From the NCBI RefSeq assembly GCF_000315625.1, contig NW_005434589.1, positions 28,865 to 92,864 of the forward strand: a DNA stretch of 64,000 nt, read 5' to 3'. The notes under the pieces are model-generated. The model worked only from the letters and a program-made list of their open reading frames with translations, had not been told where the DNA came from and searched no databases. Each line of letters begins with the position of its first letter. Position 1 is the stretch's first letter. This document shows, in pieces, positions 56,234-64,000 of the stretch. The position numbers and the translations under genes were made by a program. The stretch comes from Guillardia theta CCMP2712 (lineage: Eukaryota; Cryptophyceae; Pyrenomonadales; Geminigeraceae).

Positions 56234-57565
56234 TTACTTGCTGGCTGACGCCTTGCGCCCTCTGCTTCTCTTCGCTGGTTTCTGGTCTGCAGCTGATGTG
56301 CTTGACAAGCCTCTCTTAAGATCTTCTCGATCTGCAGGCAGAGACTCGTTGGTTGCAGCGAAGGTCGAGTTGAGCAGCGTCGAAGCCTGAGGTGTAGTCT
56401 TCTTGGGGCTGAAGAACATATCGAGCTTGCCTTGGGGCTTCACCATCTTGGCTTTCTTGATCGCTTCAAGCCCTCCTCTCACTCTCTTCTCGCTGAAACC
56501 TTTCTCCTTCACAAGAAACTCTATCAAGCCCTCTTCGTCGGGTTCGGCATTCCAATCTATGCTGAGATTTCCCATGTCGACTACCTCAGGTGTAGTCAGC
56601 AGCTGTCGGATCTCATCGATGGGGAAGGGGTCAGGGACCACGAACTTGCTCGTGTTCAAACTCTCGATGAAGCTCTCGATATTTCCATGCTTGCGTATCC
56701 CGTGTAAGGCTGACTTCGGCCCGATCCCTTTGATAGTCTCAGAAAAGTCACATCCGCACAAGATGCAAAAATCTACAAATTGCGTCATATTGAGGCCCAA
56801 ACTGCTGAGAACCTGGTCTAGATGATACTCAAGAACAGGTAATTTCCTCGCTTCCGACATGGTGAGCCTTCGCACGAGGATCGGAGAGCCGCAGCATAGC
56901 GCATCCATGTCCTCAGTCGCTGATGCATAGACCAACCCATTCTTAGCCAGAGCTGCACATTGAGCTTCGGCTTCTGAAGGTGCGTCAACCGTCGGAACTC
57001 CTAGCAGTCTCAGGAGCCGTTTACACTCTTCAGCATGCTGTTTGGTGACACGAGTTGTTCGTTTCGCAAACTTGTTCATCTCCTCAACATTCCCTTCTTC
57101 AGTGGCTTCTTGCAGCCTCTTGGCGCCCTCGTCCCTCCGGAGGTTTCGAGATGCGATTTCACCGGACTTCAACGATGGCGGCTTTCCATCGAACACGTAG
57201 AGAGGACGGATACCTGCCTTGACCATGGCTATGGTTCTCCAGAAGAATCCTTGAAGATGACTTGTCTCTTCCCCGCTGGCTGATGTTAGAGGCTGAGCTA
57301 CACCATTCTCACCAGTTGAACGAACTGCAATGAGAAACTGATACATCGCCATGCTCGCGTCTATGGCGAGCTTCTTTCCTTGGAAATCTTGAAGAGAACG
57401 CTCCTTGAGACATCCTGGCGCCTCCTTGGCAAGGAAAGGACCAAGGCCATGGATCCCACCATCTGATGACTTGAGACAAGAAAGAAAGGTAGTGAAGAAG
57501 AAGAAGTAGTATACCAATGCTTGTCGATGAGACATGAGAAGTGAAGGTCTAGTTACGGTAGACAA
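56234..57565 (-). CDS. FEN1: flap endonuclease 1 (FEN1) with unusual N-terminus
   Basis: An open frame of 443 codons. The FEN1 nuclease is complete: KKLAIDASMAMYQFLIAVRS, LYVFDGKPPSLKSGEIASR, DAPSEAEAQCAA, ASATEDMDAL and the helix-2-turn-helix GCDFSETIKGIGPKSALHGI. Metal-binding residues correspond to Asp69, Asp126, Glu198, Glu200, Asp219 and Asp221 in this frame. A PCNA-binding PIP box is present near the C-terminus (QGKLDMFF), followed by a basic tail. It removes 5' flaps in Okazaki-fragment maturation and base excision repair. Normal FEN1 starts MGI with Gly2 at the active site; here 35 extra residues precede GGIHGLGPFLAKEAP, including a hydrophobic YYFFFFTTFLSCL. Either this is an organelle-targeting leader or a short 5' exon is spliced to an acceptor near 57520, which looks like a good intron end. 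Confidence 0.9.
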   Translation of the reverse strand: MSTVTRPSLLMSHRQALVYYFFFFTTFLSCLKSSDGGIHGLGPFLAKEAPGCLKERSLQDFQGKKLAIDASMAMYQFLIAVRSTGENGVAQPLTSASGEETSHLQGFFWRTIAMVKAGIRPLYVFDGKPPSLKSGEIASRNLRRDEGAKRLQEATEEGNVEEMNKFAKRTTRVTKQHAEECKRLLRLLGVPTVDAPSEAEAQCAALAKNGLVYASATEDMDALCCGSPILVRRLTMSEARKLPVLEYHLDQVLSSLGLNMTQFVDFCILCGCDFSETIKGIGPKSALHGIRKHGNIESFIESLNTSKFVVPDPFPIDEIRQLLTTPEVVDMGNLSIDWNAEPDEEGLIEFLVKEKGFSEKRVRGGLEAIKKAKMVKPQGKLDMFFSPKKTTPQASTLLNSTFAATNESLPADREDLKRGLSSTSAADQKPAKRSRGRKASASK

Positions 57566-57659
57566 GAAGCACCGTCATCATCGACTCCAAGCATTCTTCC
57601 CATCCAGCTCAAGTTCCCCTATTCGCACAACACGCCCCATATTCAAACTTTTGAAACTA

Positions 57660-58030
57660 CTAGTGACCTGGACTTCTGAGGGCCGACTCGGAGTCCGATC
57701 CGGGCCGCAGGGCGGCCGGGCCCGGGGCCGGGCCGAACCGTTCACTGAAGCCTGCCAACACTGTCACGGTGACACGTGGGCTCGTGACTGACCAACACAG
57801 ACTTGTCCGGCGGAAATTCCCAGTCCCCGGAGCTGCTGACTTAGGGTGAACTTAGCGGCGGCCCCCAGGCTCGTTGGCCCAATGGGCCCGGGCCGGGCCT
57901 CTGAGTCCGATCTCACTGAGTCACCGGGCCTTGAAGGCCCTGGCCGCGCAGCAACGGACGGCGGCGCCGGGGCCGGGGCCTTTTGCCATGATTGAACTTT
58001 AGAAGGTTATGAGCCTCATAGCAGTCTCCT
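57660..58030. repeat. GC-rich dispersed repeat (CCGGGCC family), copy 4
   Basis: Contains gggcccggggccgggcc, ctgagtccgatc, actgagtcaccgggcc and cttgaaggccc words shared with the other copies. It lies just upstream of FEN1. Confidence 0.6.
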
Positions 58031-58079
58031 GTACGGTACTTGAGGTGTCATCCGGCAACTGAAGCCAGACCGTTCGAGG

Positions 58080-58210
58080 TTGGGTGGCCCGGGGGGTCGA
58101 TGGGATCATGATGAAGGGGTGGGGGTAGTTAGACCAGGGTCAGGAAGGGAGCGTATCAGGTAGAAATGGGGGTAGTCGAGGTCAATATGAAAAATTGATG
58201 ACGGGGTCAT
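58080..58210. repeat. GGGGTA-rich island 5
   Basis: A short patch with ggggtgggggtagtt and gggggtagtcg words follows the GC-rich repeat within 60 bp, the same pairing as near 12870 and 38900. Confidence 0.5.
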
Positions 58211-58327
58211 GGGTGGTGAATATAGCACTGTACCTCCTCCCTGTAACGAGGGCCCGGTGGGTGGTGGTGAAAGGGTGAAGGTCGATCATGGCGGTGGCGG
58301 CGAGACGGTTGACATTGCGAGGAGGAG

Positions 58328-59551
58328 GTGAGGGAGGCGTTGATGATGGATATGGATCGAGCTCCTGTCAGTGTCATGCTTCCAGACATGTTGATGGAAA
58401 CAGAGATGTTGATGTGTGTCTCTGCCACAAGAGGACAAGTAACAGGTCTTGCAGTCCTCCTCGTCTTGATTGGCATGGCTGAGTCGTACATGACAAATTA
58501 TGTCTGCAACACTTCATATGAGCTGGTCGAGAAGCAAAATCTGTCACGAACAGCGGAACCTGGCAAGGTCCTAAAAGATTTCTTCTCGTTGTCTGTTTCT
58601 TACATCCAGTTGTAAGGTTGAATTTTTCTGCAAAGACTATGTGAATTATACTGCGGTCTGTGATACGGGGATCGATCCAAATCTCGGTTTCAATCCCAGT
58701 TGCAACAACACCTTTGCCATACAGGTACTTGCTGATGTCGTTGTTCGAGACCTGCTGAGTGCTGATTGAATGTACTCTTATCAAGGTGTTTGCAAACCTT
58801 CAGCGAGCCCTCAGCGTCTACAGCTGCAGGGAGTATAGTCGTATCTGGACATGCGACAATTGTCGATCAATTGAAACAATCAATGTCAAGCACGTTGACA
58901 CTTCTGCAGGTTCTGCTGCATACAAGCGATGGCTCTGTGCCTCAATGTAAGTTTTCAGTTCACCTCCTGTCTTGCCTTTGATTGCCGAAATAGTTATCGC
59001 AAATGTGCTTGGGAGGATCCCTCCCTTCCCGGCCACCAGTGTCCTACCAACTTCACCAGGACTAACTATCAAGCAATTCCGGACTGTGTTGTTAAAACAT
59101 GCCAAGATGTCTGCTACGATGTGAGTTGATGCAAGTCGTGAACTTATTGCGCGATAACGTGCTGAGGATCCAGGTTGTGAGAAAATGCCCTGTAAACCTG
59201 GGCTTTCAATGTCCTCCCGTCAACGACATTCGAGAATACGATGTTTCTAATTGTGAGATTGTCATTCAGTTTAACCAGAAGCAGTTTGATAGCGCTGCAG
59301 GTAACAACCTTGAAAGACCTTCGACTTCACTTTCAAGCAGAAAAAAACGCGGCTCGATATGGGTATCATAAATTTTGCCCACTTTCAATGTCGAACTGAG
59401 GACGATTTGTTGCGCAGGTGGCCACGTTGCTTCTTGTGATGTCACAGATGCTCTCCACGTCCTTTACATCATGAGGCATCCTCAATCCGATTGGTTTCTC
59501 AGGCTCAGGAAAGTGACAGAAATCCTTGCTTTCCAAGGCAACAAACTCTGA
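58328..59551 (+). CDS. Mid1/FAM155 (NALF)-like Cys-rich membrane protein
   Basis: The first exon (58328-58567) carries a signal-anchor helix (VTGLAVLLVLIGMAES) after a Met-rich start; later exons follow from about 58614 to a stop at 59551. The product has at least 20 Cys with the signature order of Mid1 and FAM155 proteins: FFCKDYVNYTAVC, FNPSCNNTF, YSCREYSRIWTCDNC, AYKRWLCAS, KCAWEDPSLPGHQCPTNF, DCVVKTCQDVCYDVVRKCPV and FQCPPV. The AYKRWLCA block is the conserved core of fungal Mid1. Known relatives are extracellular subunits of Cch1 or NALCN-type four-domain cation channels. Potential N-glycosylation sites (NYT, NNT, NFT) agree with an extracellular fold. The pore subunit is not evident in this window. 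The gene is convergent with eIF2B-alpha, 68 bp away. Confidence 0.72.
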
Positions 59552-59619
59552 ACTGTAAATTTACATGCTTTTCAATACTATCACACTTATGGTGCCGCTT
59601 CTTTTGCCTTCATTTTATT

Positions 59620-61489
59620 CTAATAGTAAAGCTTGATCAATTCATCGGAGACAGCTGAGGGTGTCAGAACTCCAATGTCAGTTAGCAGTAATGTTATGTG
59701 CGATGGCCTGTTAGATGGTCAGGTACGATGTAAGCTGCGGATTTCCTCACGGTGTAAAATCAGACGGTGGCTGACGAATCTGAAACCGTGCTCAATGACA
59801 ACGCACTCGACATCGACTCAGTACCTTGATTCCTTGCTCCACTCTTGGAGTTGGTTCCTGTAACAGTATCATCAGCGCCTTCATGCCTGTCAGAGGAACG
59901 TCCACCTTCTCCGCATCAGGCAAATCCGTTGGGCTCAACGGATAGAGACGACAAAACTTATAGCTTTCTGATGCGACCTGGGGATGGAGCGTCAAATAGA
60001 GCTGTAAAACGAGCAACCGCGATCCATCTTACACAGAATGGTTTCTTCGCTTCCTTTGCTATCGCAGCAACCTATAACATAGCAATCAAACATGAGCAGA
60101 GAGCGGACAAAAAGTTCCGCGCGGACAAGAAGCAGGCACAACCTGAAAAGTTCCAATCTTGTTGATAATGCCACCCGATTCGCATACTCCAGCAGCGCCC
60201 GTTAATACCATATCCACCTCCTGCAACAACGTCATGATGAATTCAAGTTGTGACTTGCGAGCTCACTTGGATCACGTAACCAACTGCCGTGTCCAGGATC
60301 ATATCGACGGGGATCCCTGCTTCTTGCAGCGTGCTGGCAGTCTTGAAGCCTACGCATTCAACCATAGATGAGCGTCGTAGCAGGTGGAGTGAGTGCCATC
60401 GACACATCTACCATCGCATTCTGGTTGCCCCTGAGTTACAATCACCTACTCACGTGTCACTTACAGCAGGCAAAGTAAGAGGGTGACCTTGAATCTCACA
60501 CCGGATTTCGCAGCATGTTGCAAGCAACCGCAAACAACATTGGAGTAGCCATGCACCAAGATTGCCATTCCTGACGCAATAAATCACGATATCCAATGCC
60601 TCAAGAACAGTATAATCTACCATCTCGAATGAACGGCCTGGCATTCTCCGCAATAACAGCACGAGACACATCTGCTTGTTCAGCAAATCGCATACCTCGT
60701 TCTGACACGAATGTCCGCGTTCAGTCAAACAGTCCACATAAATCATCACAGCCCGACCTATGAGCCTCTGCTTGCAGGCTTCGAAGTCTCCAATATCGAG
60801 TGCTGTGCGTGTAACGTGCCGAGCGAAGAGCTCGCATGCAGCTGTCAACTGAATCACTTTGGACCTGATGCCTTGGAGTCAACGGCGAGGTGCGTGCTCA
60901 ACGCTTGAACCACCTTTGTCCCTCAAACTTCATTTCCTGCAGTTGCTCTTGCGCAGCCTGCGAGATAGCACACCAAATGAACGATACAATGAGGCAAGTC
61001 CGAAAGAACACCTTTAGCAGGATTTCTAACTCCATAATCGTTGAAGCTCCACTGTTCTTGATCATGGTTGTTAGGGCGTGAATGGCTGCTACTGCAATGG
61101 CCCCTTTCTCGTTCTTTTCCATCCATCTGCCAAAAAACATCGATTTTCACTCTTTTTGCCACAGCAAACACAATCATGTCGGTTTCTTCATCAAGAACTG
61201 TGAAAACCATCCATATCTGAGACATTCAATGCCGGTGTACACCAACATCACCATCAACAAGCACCCACTCCTCCACGTGCAAAGAAACCATCTGTAAATC
61301 GGTGCAGTCCAATCACAAAGGCACAACTTCGGTAGAGTGATATGGAGAGGTAGGATGCAAAAGACAATCAAGAACGAGCAAGACACAGACATCCCAGACG
61401 AGTTCCTCCTCCTCCTCCTCGTTCTCCTCCTCCTCCTCCTCCTCCACTCACTCCTTGAAGTTCCTGACCACCTCAGCCTCCTCCGCCAT
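59620..61489 (-). CDS. EIF2B1: translation initiation factor eIF2B subunit alpha
   Basis: The start at 61489 gives [13 protein letters not shown], joined by a long first intron (about 345 nt, with cct repeats) to [20 protein letters not shown]. Further exons encode [101 protein letters not shown] and [19 protein letters not shown]. The end [20 protein letters not shown] is the family's C-terminus. The order and spacing match eIF2B-alpha rather than the beta or delta subunits. The protein is the regulatory part of the decameric exchange factor that recycles eIF2-GDP and senses phosphorylated eIF2. It is divergent from MePCE and convergent with the Mid1-like gene. One small exon between about 60860 and 61030 could not be joined in phase. 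Confidence 0.85.
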
Positions 61490-61611
61490 ATTCGCTGACG
61501 CACGCTGTCCGTTACAAATAGCTTTTGTGTAACAGAAATTCATAATCCGCCTGCGACTACCCCTGTTTGGATGTGAGTCGAGGGGTGGGTGCAGTGAGTG
61601 CGGGAATCAGA

Positions 61612-63827
61612 ATGCAGGTAACAAAGCGTCTCATGTGGGAAGGGAGCGAGAAGGGAAGAGAGGAGGAGAGGAGGAGAGGAGGAGAGGAGGAGAGGAGGAG
61701 AGGGAACGAGGGGTTTCTCGGGACATCGCTGGGAAGAACAACCGCGCTCGATAACTTGTTATCCTTCAATCGATTGATTGTGAACTCGGACTGAAATCCT
61801 CGGGAAACTCACCCGAAGGCTCGTGCGGAGGGTCGAAACCTGATCCACGGAGATCGATGTTGAGGAAGGACTCATTCATGGTTTTCAACTTCAGGACAAC
61901 AGCGGCACGGGCAAGAAGAGGAAACGGCAGCAGACGTCTGACGGGAACACGGCATCTTCTAGCCCTAAAAGGTCGAATTGAGGATTGGGGATCGATCGAT
62001 TTTGAGACTCTTTCAGCCCTAGGAAGGAAAGAAAGCTAGACGAGAAGGGAAGAAATCTGCCACGAAGAGTTTCGAAAAATCCTACATTCCTTGAAGTAAT
62101 TAGACATTGGGATCTCTCCTCTATTCGCGCCAAGGTGATTCCTCCATTGCCCAGGAACACCGAGAGAGATATCTGCATGCAGCAGACGAGGGTTCATCAA
62201 GAGGTAAACTGCATGTCTTAGCTTACCTCTCATCACTTCTCAACGTACAGGAAGGAAGAAGAAGTTTATCTATGGAAATTATGATTCCTACTATTCTTAT
62301 CGAAACCCTGGTGCCTCAGAAGACCCTCGGTTGAAAGTAAGCACAAGTCTTGTGCAACATAGCCTTTTTACCTGTGCATCACAAGACTCTGGATAAACGA
62401 TGGTTCCAAGGCAAGAGAGTCCTAGATATTGGTTGCAACAGGTCTATCTCGAATCATTTCCCACCTTCGACTGACAATAAGAATCTGTTTGTTTCAGTGG
62501 TGCAATCACAATCGTGAGTGTTTTTCTTGCTTTATTTTCTTTTTGGTTGGTTCCCTGTGTTGAGGTTTTCTTTCTTTGCCATGCCAGGAAATCGCTGCAA
62601 CATTTTCTCCTCGGCACATCATGGGGGTCGACATAGATCCTTCGTTGGTTCAAAAGGTAGCTTGCTACTGTTGTTGACTCGTTGTTGACGGAATGAATGC
62701 CAGGCAAGGGTGAACTTGAAGTGGTCTGCGGTCAAAAGATCGGTGATGACCAGCATCCAGTAAGTGTGAAATGTCAACTGACAACAGCCCAATGGCTTTC
62801 AGGAAGAGTCGTCAAAGATTGAAAATGATGATGATCAGCACAGGCCTGAAACAGAGAGTGCAAATGTAAAGCAGGAAAACACCGCTGCTGATCAAAGCAA
62901 GCAGCCGAACCAGATATTTCGACCCTTGTCTGTGCAATCACACAAAGTAAACGCCCATCAGTGGTTTCTATAGTCAGTTCATGACATGCTGAATGATTTG
63001 GCAGGGATCCGATGTGCGTGCGAATCGTGGGCCAGTCACGAACAACCTCCCGGATTCAGACACTCATCCGTTTGAGTTTCCGTACAATTGTAGGTAATTG
63101 AAACGGTATTCAGAGTGGTTCTTCCGTGTTCTCTGACAGTTTCATCAGCTTTCGAAAGGAAGACTACACCGAAGATGATGATTATGACTGCATCTATGAT
63201 ACAATAATCTGTCTGAGGTATTTATCGTACATCACTGATTGTGCGTCAAGTATTGCTAAGTGGTCTACTTGGATAGTGTGACAAAGTGGATACATTTTAA
63301 TCATGGGGATGGAGGCATTAAGTATACTCTCTTGATGCTTCTCGATTAGATCGTCATGACGACGTGTTAGGCGCCTCTTTGACAAAGTCTACAAGTCTCT
63401 AGCGCCTGGAGGATGTTTTGTCTTGGAAATCCAGGTGAGAATGCAGTCTAAGTTAAGATTTGGTTGACAAGATTGCCTTCAGGAATGGTCATCGTACAAG
63501 AAGAAAAAGAGCCTTACAGAATCGTGATGCCGTTGCTTGTCTTGATACAACCTCTCAGTTTGAATCAGATTCAAGAAGAATGTGGCAGCAATCACACTCC
63601 GTCCTGAACACTTTCAGGAGTATCTTGTCAAGGTTCGTGTGTACTGGAAAAAACTTTGCTCACATCACGTCTAAAACTTCATGCAGAACGTCGGATTTGC
63701 GAGTGTAAAGACGCTGCGAGTGCCGGCAGGAGCTAGCGAGGTGAGTGATTTCTACTGCTACTGTTGTGTTGCTCGGTGACCAGTCTCTCAGGGCTTCCAT
63801 CGGCCGCTCTTGGCGTTCTTTAAATGA
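61612..63827 (+). CDS. MEPCE: 7SK/U6-type RNA 5'-gamma-phosphate methyltransferase (MePCE/Bin3)
   Basis: The start is tentative: ATG-Cag at 61612 would splice to 61895 ([18 protein letters not shown]). From there the frame continues through [17 protein letters not shown] and [20 protein letters not shown], the Bin3 N-terminal signature. The SAM-binding motif I is [20 protein letters not shown], motif [22 protein letters not shown], then [20 protein letters not shown] and [14 protein letters not shown]. The end is [53 protein letters not shown] and [11 protein letters not shown], stop at 63827. The enzyme adds a methyl cap to the 5' phosphate of RNA polymerase III transcripts such as U6 or 7SK in the nucleus. 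An acidic/polar insert of about 70 residues ([17 protein letters not shown]) separates motif II from the FRKEDY block. About 13 exons. Confidence 0.85.
61655..61701. repeat. (ggaga/gagga)n microsatellite
   Basis: Tandem five- and six-base purine units between the eIF2B-alpha start and the coding part of MePCE, probably inside the first MePCE intron. Confidence 0.7.
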
Positions 63828-64000
63828 CACTTGCTGTCTCTGGGGGATACTTTTGCTTTGTCGGAGTCAAATAAAGGAATTCATCACACAGCTTCGGTAT
63901 CGTCCTAGTGTTCATCCCTGGTGTATTGGTTTCCTTTACAAGAGCTGAAGTGCCTTGCTGCACCTCTAATGAGCTTGAGCCGTTCCCATGTCGATCCTGA
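63828..64000. other. 3' flank of MePCE, nothing seen
   Basis: No coding or RNA feature is supported in the last 170 bases. Confidence 0.4.

Overview
The window is nuclear DNA from a eukaryotic alga, most consistent with a cryptophyte such as Guillardia theta. It contains intron-dense protein genes with conserved reading frame across mostly 40-60 nt introns, a nucleus-encoded ferredoxin-dependent bilin reductase of phycobilin synthesis with a bipartite plastid leader (signal peptide followed by a Phe-led transit peptide), and long pyrimidine, trinucleotide and GC-rich repeats. I found no bacterial operons, CRISPR arrays, rRNA or convincing tRNA. Exon coordinates were worked out by hand from splice signals, reading-frame phase and protein-family fit; starts and a few junctions are provisional.

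Layout. 0-6 kb: a DUF819 plastid membrane protein (minus) and a PEBB-type bilin reductase (plus) lie head to head across a GC-rich repeat. 6-13.6 kb: a legumain-like C13 peptidase and a single-pass membrane protein face each other tail to tail, followed by about 2.7 kb of two intergenic repeat families. 13.6-21.4 kb: a PDZ/coiled-coil gene, a small membrane-anchored coiled-coil gene and a PH-domain gene. 21.6-26.1 kb: a recent tandem duplication of about 2.2 kb carrying a probable mitochondrial protein gene, with breakpoints in a 22-bp minisatellite, then a decayed gene. 27-36.4 kb: a compact block with a 1003-residue three-PDZ coiled-coil protein, a theta-class GST, a TruA-type pseudouridine synthase and a Sel1-repeat protein. 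37-38.3 kb: a GAF-domain protein. 40-49.1 kb: one giant gene of 14 exons encoding two complete CNBD/ankyrin ion-channel repeats joined by a linker with a third CNBD. 49.8-55.7 kb: a SPRY plus U-box ubiquitin ligase and a secreted Cys-rich protein. 56.2-64 kb: FEN1, a Mid1/FAM155-like Cys-rich membrane protein, eIF2B-alpha and the 7SK-type RNA cap methyltransferase MePCE.

Genes are tightly packed and often convergent (gaps of 23-175 bp) or divergent (one start pair may be only 43 bp apart), while repeats collect in a few intergenic islands. The most unusual item is the two-repeat CNBD/ankyrin channel, whose two pore loops both lack a canonical GYG filter. Also notable are at least six GC-AG introns, several putative introns of 27-32 nt, the fresh tandem duplication, and a Cys-rich channel-subunit relative elsewhere in the window.
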